Assembly (NCBI GenBank): GCA_036245525.1
Contig: BTPG01000003.1
Coordinates: forward strand, 154,973,733-155,037,732
DNA: 64,000 nt
Reading direction: 5' to 3'
DNA from: Semisulcospira habei
Taxonomy: Eukaryota; Mollusca; Gastropoda; Semisulcospiridae
Part shown: positions 30,158-41,302 of the stretch, in pieces
Numbering within the stretch: position 1 is the stretch's first letter
Layout of the letters: every line of letters starts with the position of its first letter
Made by a program: the position numbers and the translations under genes
The notes under the pieces: model-generated
The model's database searches: none
What the model saw: only the letters and a program-made list of their open reading frames with translations
What the model was told of the DNA's origin: nothing

Positions 30158-30233
30158 CTCATTCGCGGCCAGCCGCATCCGGATGCGCGGCATAAGCCGC
30201 GCATCCGGATGCGGCTGGCCGCGAATGAGTTAA
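30154..30233. mobile_element. Family D palindrome, near perfect
   Basis: TTAACTCATTCGCGGCCAGC mirrored perfectly around GCGCGGCATAAGCCGCGC. It shares TTAA 30154-30157 with the preceding family C copy. Confidence 0.92.
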
Positions 30234-30299
30234 CCTCATTATAGCGCATCTAGCCACTGTTACGGTCAATAGCTACATGGGTGGGGAGGTTAAACACAC

Positions 30300-30475
30300 A
30301 CACAAACAAACAAACAAACAAACAACAAGAACACAATAAATAAATAAATAGTAAAACAAACAAACAACAACAACATAATAAATAATAAATAAATAAATAG
30401 GTTGGGTAATGCTGCTACTATAGTGACAAGAATTCAACCCCCCGCCCCCCTCCCCCCCCCCCCCCTTCCCCGTGA
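30300..30475. repeat. (CA/CAAA)n, (AATA)n and C-rich low complexity
   Basis: Short simple repeats followed by a C tract (30440-30465). Confidence 0.85.
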
Positions 30476-30697
30476 AAGCAACCTAACTTTCCTCATGAAT
30501 CCGATTTTAGAAATAACAGCGTACTTCTAATTTGATGAACCAATCCCACCCGGAAACCCGTACCTGATAAAACGACAACTGATGACGCAAAGCCTGAAGG
30601 CTCAGACTGATGTGGCATTTGTACTCTACGACGAAAAGAAAAGTCATAGGCAGAAAAGAAACCCTAAAATATCCTCAGTGCCAGACGAACAGATGCA

Positions 30698-30745
30698 AAT
30701 GTGTGCTGGTCTGTGATTTTGGACCTTACGGCCGTCAGTGTTGGT
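30698..30745. mobile_element. Family G single arm
   Basis: GTGCTGGTCTGTGATTTTGG then ACCTTACGGCCGTCAG, with no mirror arm. A further mirror-type fragment (AAGCCGTAAGGTCTAAAATT) lies at 31275-31309. Confidence 0.65.
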
Positions 30746-30851
30746 CCTTACCTCATATGTAACCTTCTTTGAAAAAGAGACAACTGCAGGCTTCAAATGT
30801 TTACAAAACTGCAGTCCTCTAACACAGATCGTCTGACCCTCGAGTTCAGTC

Positions 30852-30876
30852 GCTCATGAAAATCTATGCTTTTTGT
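30852..30876. mobile_element. Family A single right arm
   Basis: GCTCATGAAAATCTATGC then TTTTTG. Confidence 0.6.
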
Positions 30877-31309
30877 AGATGGTTAAAGATTTGCTTAGAG
30901 ACTTCCTTGCAGACGGCCTGGCATTTTCGTTCCAATAAAAAATGGCCCGCAGAGGGAACGTGAAATGTGGGATTTCTAAAGAACAGAGTCAATAAAACGT
31001 TGGATGGGAAACAGAGACAGTCAGTTTGGTGGAGTCTGGCTTCCGTCTTAGTTGTTTGTTCTAAAGGTTGTTGAGTGGGCATTGAAACATTTTTTTTTTT
31101 TAAATAATCCGACGGACACGAACAACTGTTTTAGAACTAGCTAAAAATAAAGAAAAGGAGACAAGAGGATGGCAGGGGATACTCTGCCCCTCAATCCCCA
31201 AGCGCCCTACTTTTTCATAGGAAGGGGAGGGGGCCGGGGTGAGGGGGGAAGGTGGTGGTGGTGGGGGGTGGGCTGAAGCCGTAAGGTCTAAAATTACAGA
31301 CAAGCGCAC

Positions 31310-31908
31310 ATTTTACATGTTAGTTTGTGGAGTCCATGCCTCTTCTTAATTCTGTTTATGTATTTAAGATATGCATTTTGTTCAGTCGCTTTTTAATGGG
31401 AGATGTGAAACATGACAATATTAGTAACTACTAATACCTTTACCGTCATAATGTAAAGTTATTTTATTTCATTTATTTCATTTAATCACTGATTTATGTG
31501 CGCTCCTCAGAGAAAGGAAGTCATCGGGGATTCAATAAACCTACTTCACAATGTAGAGCAACACTTGTTTTTGTTTTTTAACCTGCGGTCTGGAAGCAAC
31601 ACTTTGATCAGCGGCCTTCACCTTTCTGAAAGCCATTTTCTCTCTCTTCTTCTTTTTTTTAAGTTTCAGAAATGAAGGCGGAAACGCAGACTCGATAAAT
31701 CTCCAGTTTCCACTCAAAACTGCCAAGAGATAAGGTTGTAGAAAACTGATGAATTCCCGTGTTGTTTCCGAGAAGAGTTTTTGCATCACGCAGTTGATTG
31801 TTTAAGAAGCTCAGGTTATCGAGTTCTCCTTACGTGTTTCCTGGTGCAGTTTTTAAATTACCGAGGACGTTAAAATCTGTGCTTTTGAGTCACCGCGAGG
31901 TTAAGTGT
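31310..31908. other. Unassigned non-coding stretch
   Basis: AT-rich with no recognisable repeat. The ORF at 31541-31789 (minus) has no domain and includes a T/A homopolymer. Confidence 0.35.
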
Positions 31909-31975
31909 GCTGGTCTTTGATTTTGGACCCTACGGTCTCCGGTCGTAGGGTTCAAAATCATAGACCGACACACAG
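31909..31975. mobile_element. Family G palindrome
   Basis: GTGTGCTGGTCTTTGATTTT on the left and AAAATCATAGACCGACACAC on the right, with the centre CTACGGTCTCCGGTCGTAG. Confidence 0.85.
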
Positions 31976-32173
31976 AATGTTGTGGTAAAAATGCCTGAAG
32001 TTTCGTTGCATTTCCGGGATCATATGTTTGTAGAATTTATTAAATCAAGTGGAATGGAGGATGAATTGTAAAGTGCAAGCATCGTGCTGGCGCCTGCCAT
32101 TTGCGTGGCAAGTAATACAATGGCAAAGAGGACACTAAAGAAATCACTGATGAAGCCCACGAGCAAAGAAATG

Positions 32174-32393
32174 TTAACCCCTTCACTGTCGAGAAAAAAG
32201 GACACTAGACTACCGTAAGAGGTATAGATCCTCATGCGCCCCCGCACTATGCGGGGGCACATGAGGATCTATGCCTCTTGCTGAAACCACTTTAGTTGTG
32301 TCCATTGTTTCTGGTACTGCTGCAGCTCTTTCACGTTGAATTAACACATATTTCAAACGTACAATGTACACACAGTGGCAGTGAAAGGGTTAA
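32174..32393. mobile_element. Family A element, complete with TTAA ends
   Basis: Outer TIR TTAACCCCTTCACTGTCG and CAGTGAAAGGGTTAA. The inner palindrome at 32216-32281 has GATCCTCATGCGCCCCCGCA and CATGAGGATC. This is the clearest copy for defining the family A outer ends. Confidence 0.9.
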
Positions 32394-32719
32394 TTTGTCT
32401 CTGTCAAGAAATGATCCGAACCGTAGAATATGATCTCAAAGAAGAAGAAAAAAAGAAGAAAAAAAGAAGAAGAAAAAAAAATAAAGAAGAAACTATCGGT
32501 CTTTAATTTTGTTGTTCTCTTCCGTGTCCTAATGCAAAAAAAGTATTAAACATGGAAATGAAATACAGTTTTCCACTAGGGTTCACATTGACGAAAGAAA
32601 ACCGTTCAAATGGTCAGCTGATGTTGAAGTACGAGAAACAAATCTGAGAGAAGTTCTTTGTATACTAAATTAAATTGCGACTGACTTCTTGTTACGCGAT
32701 AGAATTCACCAGTGCTTCC

Positions 32720-32828
32720 CAGTCAGCAATGGTCCTCGGGCAATCGTCGGCGTCAGTGGGCCAGCGCGCGTACGTGCGCGGGCCCACTGCGGCCAACGTC
32801 GGGCCGAGGGTTCTTTGCTGACTGGGCC
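32720..32828. mobile_element. Family E palindrome
   Basis: CCCAGTCAGCAATGGTCC to GTTCTTTGCTGACTGGG, with centre GGGCCAGCGCGCGTACGTGC and mirror. The ends read CAGTCAGCAA rather than CAATGCGCAA, and the right end changes in step. Confidence 0.82.
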
Positions 32829-32924
32829 CGGTCGAACTTATGAGTTTTAGCGATTTGCTCTTTAATAGGCTTTGAATACTAACACTCGCTGATACAACGG
32901 GTTATATATGAATGTTGTCTTCCT

Positions 32925-33005
32925 TTAACTCTTTCGATATGTGCCGCATCGGGATTCGCGGCGTAAAGCCGCGAATCCGGATGCGACACGTCTCGAAAGT
33001 GTTAA
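32925..33005. mobile_element. Family D palindrome
   Basis: TTAACTCTTTCGATATGTGC to ACACGTCTCGAAAGTGTTAA, centre GGATTCGCGGCGTAAAGCCG. Confidence 0.88.
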
Positions 33006-33142
33006 ACTGACTGTTTTCTACCATTCTTTTCGCAATCCAAGTGAGGAGGCAAAGGAACCAGAGGTTTCAATTCCCCGATTGCTTTTGAGCGTAACAGAAG
33101 GAACGAACTCTCCTGAGTCAGTACACGAGAGAAGAAGACCCG

Positions 33143-33290
33143 AACAATCTTTCATTTTAAAGAAGAACAGAAGATAGTGGTAGAAAAAAAAAAACTTTAA
33201 AATAGAAACAAAGATCCGAAACGTCGTTATTTGTTTCTATTTTAAAGGGTTTTCTACCACTATCTTCTGTTTTTTCTTTCGGGTCATAAA
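33143..33290. repeat. Long hairpin with GATCCGAAACGTCG loop
   Basis: Left arm ACAGAAGATAGTGGTAGAAA with TTTAAAATAGAAACAAA; the right arm is its mirror (33230-33270). Outside, GACCCGAA and TTCGGGTC continue the pairing. The CCGAAACGTCG loop resembles sequences seen around Penelope-like terminal repeats, but this is only a resemblance. Confidence 0.75.
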
Positions 33291-33424
33291 ACCCTAGCGG
33301 CAACAGTTTTACTACAATCTTTCATTTTACCACATTCAAACTTCATAATTTAAACTTAGCCTTTTGGTCTTGCATTTATTGTAAGACTTACTAAGAACAT
33401 TCACAACGGAGATATTGCGATCTG

Positions 33425-33672
33425 CTAACCCTTTACTGTCTGGAGTAGGTCGCTTTAAAAGACTGGCAAGAAGAAGTCAGAACACAATCACATTGCAAGA
33501 GACATAGATCCTCATGAGCCCCCCGCAGTCGCGGGGGGGCTCATGAGGATCTATGTCTCTTGCTGACGTCACTTTGATTCCATGGTCCTTGGATGGCGGC
33601 TAGGGTTCTTTGGCGTTGGATTCACGACTGAAGATTTCAGAAACACAATCCGACTCGCAGTGAAGGAGTTAA
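33425..33672. mobile_element. Family A element
   Basis: CTAACCCTTTACTGTC at the left (first base changed from TTAA) and GCAGTGAAGGAGTTAA at the right. The palindrome at 33495-33563 has a seven-G centre, GAGCCCCCCGCAG and CGCGGGGGGGCTC, expanded equally on both arms apart from one base. Confidence 0.88.
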
Positions 33673-33717
33673 CCCGCGAACGATTTTGGCCTCTCTAGTT
33701 CATCTTCATCTATGTTT

Positions 33718-33895
33718 GTCTACCGTATTGAAAATACGGTAGACTTTGAAATAGGGCTGGTCGGAGCGCATTCCGCAAAATGCACACGATGTGCTGGGCG
33801 TGCGGACCCAGAATTCTGGCAAAGAAGTAACAAGATAAAAATGACGTCACGTCTAGTTACGCAAACCTTGCTAGAGAACGTTTGGCGCTAAAGGC

Positions 33896-33977
<82 letters not shown>

Positions 33978-34000
33978 TGTGTGTGTGTGTGTGTGCGTGT

Positions 34001-34099
<99 letters not shown>

Positions 34100-34742
34100 A
34101 CCGCGACTAGAGCCTGCATTTGTGGACAGACAAGCTTGAAACTTCCTTAAGTGATTTTCTCCCGAAGCAGTGGCTTTTTTTTTTTTTTTTTTTTTTTTCG
34201 GGACCAGGAAATGTCCGTTTCACAAAACCGGTTGATCCGCATTTGAGTCCATATTTATTGTTATTCTTACTAGATACTTCGCATATAGCTAGATTAGAGG
34301 GAGATATTGAATGAGTTTGTAATCCAGCGTTGTACCTCTTCAACTGATTGAATAATAATTAATTCATGTTTGCAAATTTTGGAGCCACTATATACTTCCA
34401 TCAAACCGTCAGCCCTGGAAGAGGCTGTGTAGAAGAACGAGTGACGTGAAACATCAAATTCAAGTTGTCACTGTGTACACTGTGAGACTAGTGATGCTTG
34501 TGGTGGCGTCATTTTGCTGCTCATGCTATTCTTCTTCGGAAAGTTCCTGTCGCTACACAAAAAATGAACACACTGCCGAGGAGCTTCCTGATGGCGGGAA
34601 ACGCCGTGTGTCCGGCCGACTTTACTTAGTGTATGCGCCGGCGTGTGTTGATCACATGCTGCCGAGGAAACTTAAAAATATGAACAACTCCGTTCAGTCT
34701 TAAAAGAAAAACGCATGTGAGCTTCAAACAATACGTTAGACT
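33718..34742 (-). mobile_element. Hairpin-ended non-autonomous element, copy 2 (inverted)
   Basis: On the minus strand it starts AGTCTAACGTATTG (34742) and ends in the hairpin AGTCTACCGTATTTTCAATA plus CGGTAGAC (33718). Landmarks of the 20503 copy appear in the same order: GGCGGGAAACGCC region, AGTGACGTGAAACATC, AGCCACTATATACTTCC and TTGAAGAGGTACAACGCTGG. The internal microsatellite here is (GT)n at 33903-34098, in the position occupied by (CATA)n in the other copies. A T tract lies at 34174-34198. Confidence 0.75.
33903..34098. repeat. (GT)n microsatellite
   Basis: About 95 GT units with rare interruptions, internal to the hairpin-ended element. Confidence 0.97.
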
Positions 34743-34878
34743 CTGGGTTGAAATCCTCATCATGTTTATTTCTACGGCGTGCTCTATATCTTTTATTTTA
34801 ATAGTTGAACTCTAAGGCATCCTAAGGGAATTAATAGGGGCTTCATATAGTGACCTTTTTCCCTCTGTGTCTCCAGCA

Positions 34879-35087
34879 TTAACCCATTTAGCTCCAAGTC
34901 CCTACAGCAGGAGATGGATTGACCATGATAATTCAAGGGTAGTGCCAGATTAGCTTGGCGCCTGAAGGCGCCAAGTCTGGCACTACCTTTAAATTATCAT
35001 GGTAAAACCATCTCCTGCAGCTGTTACATTGTCATTATGCAACACCTAAAATTTGAGAAAAATGGACCTTGGGGCTAAAAGGGTTAA
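34879..35087. mobile_element. Family B element
   Basis: TTAACCCATTTAGCTCC to GGGGCTAAAAGGGTTAA. The palindrome (34921-35007) centre is GGCGCCTGAAGGCGCC. The right arm lacks a CTAAT block (CGCCAAGTCTGGCAC), so the stem has a small loop. Confidence 0.88.
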
Positions 35088-35550
35088 ACAGGACAGACTG
35101 AGACGGGGTACCTTGCGTCAGATAAGATTGACTGCTATTGGCCTGTGCCGTCAATGACTGAATAAAAAGTATTCAGATGCTGTTTTGGGCTCCGACCGTG
35201 CCTTGTTTTGTGTCCCGGTTACCTCTGCAAGCAGGCAAACAAACCAAACCAATCAAAAGCTTGTATTGGGCTTCTCATCATCCCACGACATGATAACGAG
35301 GTGGCGGATAAAATCTAACCAACCGAAAGCCGGCGTTGCATAGTTTGGCTTGACCTGACTCCGGTCAATGAACCGGTTTTCAAGTCAGTTACGCCCTGAG
35401 TGTCAGACAGTGGCCGATTAGTTGTAACGAGGTTTTAGGATGGCTGTATTGCAACAAGATCGACACTCGCAACAATAACAAACTCACACGGATATGCCCA
35501 ATCTACACCGCTCAACCGTAAACAAGTGCAAGAGACAGAAACCTGATAAA

Positions 35551-35615
35551 GCAAGAGGCTTAGATCCTTATGAGCCCCTGCAGCCGCAGGGGCTTAAGAG
35601 GATCTATGTCTCTTG
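35551..35615. mobile_element. Family A palindrome
   Basis: GCAAGAGGCTTAGATCCTTA to CTTAAGAGGATCTATGTCTC. Several bases are unmatched, an older copy. Confidence 0.8.
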
Positions 35616-35616
35616 A

Positions 35617-36157
35617 AGATGGGAAGACAGCGTCGAGAGAGTTAGATTTCCAAAGGTGCAATCATTTTGCGCAGCAGAGGTGTTGATCAGCTCCGGTTTA
35701 GATAGTGGGGTGATTTCACGCATTCCGACCCGACACGTACACCAAAACACCGGACTGATCAACCAGGATAGCTGAAGGATGGTGTTGGTTTCTCCATCAT
35801 GATTACACTATCAAGCATCGAGCTCACACTGATTGTCTCCCGTTGCAGCTAGGGAGGCAGAGAGGGAGACAACCATTGTGGGCATAGAGTACTAGTCTGC
35901 AGAGGACAAATTCTTTTTTGTTAAAATATGTCGTCCACAGGGTTTAAATGATTCATCTGTAATAATAATAAAATTGTAAAGGAAAATGCGCGGTTTACTC
36001 GTGTATGAATTCAATCTAATGGTCGACTGTTGACGTCTGGTATTGAATTTGACGTCCAGCTGTTTAGTTTCACTGAGTGTCTGTCATATGAATAAATTGT
36101 ACATGTATTAGGAAAAGCAGTTGCAGGAAGCGGTTATCCCCAACAGGCCGATTTTAC
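35617..36157. other. Unassigned non-coding stretch
   Basis: No coding or repeat feature recognised. Confidence 0.35.
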
Positions 36158-36371
36158 TTAACTCATTCTACACCAGACACACCACAGCAAGATAAGGATC
36201 GACCATGATAGTTCAAGGGTGATGCCAGAATAGCTTGGCGCCTATGGGCGCCAAGCTATTCTGGCATCACCCTTGAACTATCATGGTCGATCTGTGTCCT
36301 GCACTGCAATGCAGTCTTCAGAGAACAACGGCAAAATTTGGGGATTTCGGTGTTGGGGTAGAATGAGTTAA
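36158..36371. mobile_element. Family B element, complete, reverse orientation
   Basis: Outer TTAACTCATTCTACACC and TTGGGGTAGAATGAGTTAA. The inner palindrome is at 36197-36293 with centre GGCGCCTATGGGCGCC. The asymmetric flank (CTGCATTGCAGTGCAGGACA in other copies) is here on the right, so this copy is inverted relative to 7100 and 24875. Confidence 0.9.
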
Positions 36372-36375
36372 GCCA

Positions 36376-36552
36376 TTAACCCTTAGCAGCGCATGCGGCA
36401 AAACTATGTCTCTGAAAGCAGGTCAAATCGAACACCGCCGAATAATCCCATCAATGCAAGCAACTCGGATATGAATTAGGTCAGCAAGAGGCAAAGAACC
36501 TCATGAGCCCCCGCATCTGCGCGGGTTCATGAGGTTATTTTGCTTCTTGCAT
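36376..36552. mobile_element. Family A element
   Basis: TTAACCCTTAGCAGCGCATG at the left. The palindrome 36484-36550 has GGCAAAGAACCTCATGAG and TCATGAGGTTATTTTGC; the CAAAGAA variant is on both arms with one extra unmatched change. Confidence 0.8.
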
Positions 36553-36669
36553 TTTTTCCGGCAGCCAAAAGGTCACATCAAACCTCAATTTTTAATCAGA
36601 CAGGCGGCATATGCTTGCTGGACCTAAAATAACACCATCCACGCGAGGCACAGCTGCAGTGGATATGTC

Positions 36670-36795
36670 AAAAGAGACACAGATTCTCATGAACCCTCCC
36701 CCTCCCCCACCCCGCCACCCGGCCCCACCCCCACCCCCCATGTCTCTTGCAGAGTCTACACTGAGGGGCTCGTGTGAATCTACGCTGCTTGCAGG
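36670..36795. mobile_element. Family A remnant split by a C-rich tract
   Basis: AAAGAGACACAGATTCTCAT, then CCCCCACCC sequence (36695-36740), then CATGTCTCTTGCAGAG and GGGGCTCGTGTGAATCTACG. It appears to be two degenerate arms with simple-sequence expansion at the centre. Confidence 0.55.
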
Positions 36796-36964
36796 GGGAA
36801 GGTTCACAGATGCCGGATCGACTGACGATAACATCATGCTGATCACACCACTTGTCTGCGGATTCGTCTGTCGGGCTGACCCGGGCAAGTACACTGCACA
36901 CTAAGTCTGTGATATATACAAGCCCGTATATTTGTCAAGCCACGACAGGATGTAAGAATGACAT

Positions 36965-37096
36965 TTAACTCATTCAGCCCGGCGCACGTATTTCCCAAAT
37001 TTTGGAGGCGTCATCTAACGACTACCCACCCGTTGCAGGAGATGGATCGACCATGATAATTCAAGGGTAGTGCCAGATTAGCTTGGCGCCGAGAGG
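36965..37096. mobile_element. Family B element, left half only
   Basis: TTAACTCATTCAGCCCGGCG through the left arm to AGCTTGGCGCCGAGAGG, where the copy stops exactly at the palindrome centre. G-rich sequence follows. Confidence 0.8.
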
Positions 37097-37142
37097 TAGG
37101 GGGAGGAGGGTGGGGCGCGTTGCGTGCGTGCAACATCACAAA

Positions 37143-37213
37143 TTAACTCATCGCGGCCCGCCGCATCCGGATTATGCCGCGCATCCGGATGCGGCTAGCC
37201 GCGAATGAGTTAA
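37143..37213. mobile_element. Family D palindrome, shortened centre
   Basis: TTAACTCATCGCGGCCCGCC to TAGCCGCGAATGAGTTAA. Confidence 0.88.
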
Positions 37214-37444
37214 GTTAGCCGTTTTTTGCCGCTTTTAGTCCAACATTATTGTAAGACGTACCAAGAAGACGTATCAACTGTCATTAGAACTGCCAACCCT
37301 CTATTGCCTGGTGCAGGTTGCTGTACAATGATTAATTCAATGTTTCCATTTCAGTTTAATTTAAAATCTCAAACCCATAGTGGGCTTGGAAGAAATCACA
37401 CAACTCTCAATGTGCTCAAGAACTAATTGCAATAAAAAAAAAAA

Positions 37445-37514
37445 ACTAACCCTTGGGCTGTCGGTAGTGCAGGAATCATCGCGACAAAAATCACTACCGA
37501 CAGCCCAAGGGTCA
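37445..37514. mobile_element. Family C element, left inner arm deleted
   Basis: CTAACCCTTGGGCTGTCGG and CCGACAGCCCAAGGGT outer ends are perfectly matched. Most of the left inner arm is gone, so TGCAGGAATCATCGCGACAA follows the end directly. Confidence 0.85.
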
Positions 37515-37961
37515 GAGGCTGTGTTTTCTATGATGCCATACTAATTACTATGCACTGTGGACATACGTCAGATAGCGCGCTGGGTCTCAGGAGGATTTGT
37601 GTCCTATTCGCGCGGGGTCTCAGTCTCCACTTTCGCCATGTTATGTGAGTCTGAATTCAACCTGGGCTAGACGTTAAGCAGTGCAATAAAATATAGACGG
37701 AAGTGTGTTATACAACTGCTCATCGATTTTGATACGACGAGTGACTAGGGCGAAGGAGTGAGTCAGTGCATGCGAGTGCACGCATACGCTAGAAGTGGAT
37801 TCGTGCTACGTAAATTCACGTAACAGTGTAAATTCACATAAACCAGCTAATAATGTGGATAAATATGCTCATGCACACGGTATCGTTAAAAATTGCAAAA
37901 GCAAATATCCACGCACACGGGCAAGTGCGTACGCGCGCAACGACACACATGTCAATATATA

Positions 37962-37964
<3 letters not shown>

Positions 37965-38050
<86 letters not shown>

Positions 38051-38345
38051 AGATGCACGCGAAAACACACTCTCGCAAGGAAGCACGCATGCACGTCCCC
38101 CCCCCCCCACCACCACCACCCCACCACCACCACCACTACCACCACCGCTCTCACTAGCCCCCCCCCCTCCCCCGCCCCCCAGCCTCCTCCGACACCCCAC
38201 CCACTCCCGACACAAACACACATGTGAGTTGCGCGCAAACACACGCACATACACACGCTTGCACGCACGCAACGCGCCCCTCCCCCCTCCCCTCCACCAC
38301 CATCACCGCCGCCCTAACCATCCCCTCGGCAATCCCCCCCCCCCC

Positions 38346-38383
<38 letters not shown>

Positions 38384-38590
38384 TGCACAAACACAAGCAA
38401 ACACACACACAAAGGAAAGCCAGCGCACCCCCCCCCCTCATTCACCACCACCCTCACGCCCTCAATCCCACCCCACCACCACCCACACCCACACCCCACT
38501 CACATACACACACATGCACATACGCGCACGCAAGCACTCTTGCACGTACACACGCAAACACACACGCGCACGCGCACACAAACATAAACA
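37965..38590. repeat. (CA)n, C-rich and CACG-type simple repeats
   Basis: About 40 CA units at 37967-38047, CCA/CCC runs at 38097-38210, another CA run at 38346-38380 and CACAC/CGCAC mixtures to 38590. All ORFs here are low-complexity artefacts. Confidence 0.95.
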
Positions 38591-38990
38591 CACACACGTA
38601 CTTATAGATTCTTACATCCATCTATCTTTATGTGATATCAGGCAGATCTCAAAATCGATTACATGACACAAAGCGGACTATTTGGCGCAGAAACGGCTAC
38701 AAACAAAACACGTCCTGAAAGCTAAATCAGGATTTGATATACGTGTAAAGACGCACTTCACACGACTTTATTACGCAGACGCTTCCTCTTCGGGCATGTT
38801 GTCATGGGCCACGGTTGGCTGATTCTGGTCAACAGGATACTAAACGACTTATGGAGGACGTGACTCCAAACGTCACAACACAAGATCACTAACCGTCACG
38901 CGCACAGTATGATACACTCAAAACGCATGCCTCTGCTTGTATTTTGGAAACACGCATGACGACGGCAAAACACATGTAAGGGTATCATGA

Positions 38991-39202
38991 GTAACCCCTG
39001 CACACTGCCGAGAAAACTGATCACCACCCACATGAAAGAGGTATAGATCCTCATGAGCCCCCGCGGGAGTTGCGGGGGCTCATGAGGATCTATGCCTCTT
39101 GCTGAAATCACTTGCCCTGTCCCTTGGATGGCTGGAGATCATTGACGTTGAGCCAATGATTTCAGAAACACTGTCCTCGTCCACTGGCAGAGAAGGAGTT
39201 AA
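38991..39202. mobile_element. Family A element
   Basis: GTAACCCCTGCACACTGCCG at the left, GCAGAGAAGGAGTTAA at the right. The palindrome 39034-39102 has centre CCCCGCGGGAGTTGCGGGG. Confidence 0.88.
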
Positions 39203-39730
39203 CACACCTCGCATGGCAAATGCAAGGTATTATTCAGAACACATCACAAACAAATACAAACAAGTATGATGCAATGGTCACGTGGCATTGTAATATACAT
39301 GCACATAATATGAAATGGTTCATTGCGACCGGGGACATTCCAAATCACATGCAAGGTATTATTCAAACTTTTTATTTAAAAAATCAGCATATTTTAACAC
39401 GCATAACACGTATTATTAAAACACTCCAGAACACAGTCAGTAAATACGGTATTATTCAGAATACATTTCAAAATGCATGCAGGGCTTTGTTCAAAACACA
39501 TTTTATAACACGCGCAAGGTATTATTCAAAACTCATTTTAAAACACTTATAAGTACGGTATTATTCAAGTTATCTGTGAAAACACACGTACTATATTATT
39601 AAAACACAGCTCAAAACGCATGCTCGGTATTATTTACGCCTTTAAAGACTCATGAAATATTATTCTAACCCTATTCCAAACTGCACGGAACACATTTTTC
39701 ATAACACATTTTGAAAACACGAGCAAGGTA
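39203..39730. repeat. Irregular repeat of ACAC..GGTATTATTCAAA units
   Basis: The phrase GCAAGGTATTATTCA or a variant recurs about ten times (for example 39220, 39353, 39430, 39519, 39556), with CAAAACACATTT between. Spacing is irregular, suggesting an old decayed minisatellite. Fragments of it (GGTATTAACTCATTG) flank the family B insertion at 39731. Confidence 0.6.
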
Positions 39731-39955
39731 TTAACTCATTGTGCCCGAGGCACGAAATACCCACATTTCGGAGTTATCCTCTGAGGACTGCATTATAATT
39801 CAGGAGACAGATCGACCATGATAGTTCAAGGGTGGTGGCAGAATAGCTTGGCGCCTATGCTTGGCCTATAGGCGCCAAGCTATTCTGCCACAACCCTTGA
39901 ACTATCATGTTCGAGCCATATCTTGCTGTAGTGTGTCTCGAGCAGAACGAGTTAA
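39731..39955. mobile_element. Family B element inserted in the GGTATTA repeat
   Basis: TTAACTCATTGTGCCCGAGG to GAGCAGAACGAGTTAA. The palindrome (39811-39914) has centre GGCGCCTATGCTTGGCCTAT, an enlarged loop. The flank before it is GCAAGGTA and after it ATAATACC, consistent with insertion at a TTAA inside the minisatellite. Confidence 0.88.
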
Positions 39956-40052
39956 TAATACCACACGAAAGGTGTCATTAAAAACACATTCCACTAACAA
40001 CCCAAGATATTATTCATGTAACACTTCACACCATTAATCTCTACAAACGATT

Positions 40053-40484
40053 TTAACCCATTTAACCCCATGGCCACGTTTCCCCAAATTCTGGAGGTGT
40101 CATTTAGCGCCTTTGTACCAGTTGCAAGAGATGGACTGACCATGATTTTCAAGGGTAATGCCATATTAGCTTGGCGCCATCAGGCGCCAAGCCAATCTGA
40201 CAATACCCTTGAATGATTATGGTCAGTCTCTAGAATTATAGTCTTTATGGTCTGTAGTCATTATGGTCTGTATGATTATGGTCAGTCTTTAAATAGTCTT
40301 TATGGTCTGTAGTCATTATGGTCTGTATGATTATGGTCAGTCTCTATATAGTCTTTATGCTCTGTAGTTATTATGGTCTGTATGATTATGGTCAGTCTCT
40401 ATATAGTCTTTATGGTCTGTAGTCATTATGGTCTGTATGATTATGGTCAGTCTCTCTGTAAGGCCTCTGGGCTAATTGGGTTAA
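40053..40484. mobile_element. Family B element containing a 55-bp minisatellite
   Basis: TTAACCCATTTAACCCCATG to GGCTAATTGGGTTAA. The palindrome is at 40140-40222. Its right flank has expanded into tandem units starting at 40215, 40274, 40329, 40384 and 40439. Confidence 0.85.
40215..40455. repeat. Minisatellite, 55-bp unit, about 4.4 copies
   Basis: Each unit begins GATTATGGTCAGTCTCTA and contains GTCTTTATGGTCTGTAGTCA. Spacings are 59, 55, 55 and 55. The unit derives from the ATTATGGTCAGTCTC flank of the enclosing family B element. Confidence 0.9.
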
Positions 40485-40605
40485 TATATTTCAGATTTCC
40501 GAGTTGTAATCTGAAAACTACAAACCAATTCATGGGTTAGGAAACGTTAAACATTTAGGGCTTGACGTCGTTTACCCACCGCGAAGGTGATAGACCGGGG
40601 GATAG

Positions 40606-40705
40606 ATCGATTGACCATGATAGTTTTCAAGGGTGGCGCCAGATTAGCTTGGCGCCTGTAGGCGCCAAGCTAATCTGGCACCACCCTTGAACTATAATGG
40701 TCGAT
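40606..40705. mobile_element. Family B palindrome
   Basis: GACCATGATAGTTTTCAAGG, centre GGCGCCTGTAGGCGCC, mirror to ATAATGGTCGATC. No outer TTAA ends are evident. Confidence 0.85.
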
Positions 40706-41062
40706 CACTGAGGCTATTCCCAGCTGTGCGTCGGGAATGAGATGGCCAAAGAACGCATTTCAAAACACACGCTTTTTTTTTTTTTTTAATGCGAAACATC
40801 AGCGCACCGAGGTAGGCCTAATGTCTTCATAATTATTTGTCATCTGTCGCGCATTAATTAACTCGAGAATTAGCATCTTCGCAGTCAGCAAACGATTTTC
40901 GGGCATACACCAGCTACCCCCCGGGGCCAAGACATCGGCTTGAGCACATTTCGCTAATATACAAATGAGTTTCGGATTTCATGTTCTTCAAGGATATTTC
41001 CTTGTATTTACAGATCCGGCTAATTAGCCGCTTGACCTGTCTGTGCACGTGTCTAGTTGCCA

Positions 41063-41143
41063 TTAACTCATTCGGGGCACGCTGCATGCGGATACGCGGC
41101 TTGATGCCGCGTATTCACATGCGGCACGTCTCGAAAGAGTTAA
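41063..41143. mobile_element. Family D palindrome followed by a family C stub
   Basis: TTAACTCATTCGGGGCACGC to GTCTCGAAAGAGTTAA. Directly after the right TTAA the sequence reads CCCCTTTGGCTATTAGG, the start of a family C end. Confidence 0.85.
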
Positions 41144-41302
41144 CCCCTTTGGCTATTAGGTATTAACCTGCGTCGAAATCCGTAGGTCATAAGTGTCCCA
41201 GACTCATACAGTTATGTTGATATCCGCTGTCATTTTTTTAAGACTATGGATTTGTAACTCCAGGTATTTCTCAGATTTATACGTGTTATCATTGTCAAAC
41301 TG

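Noticed and set aside
37834..38666. Long ORFs of His/Thr or Cys/Val
   Set aside because: CA/GT and C-rich simple sequence only.
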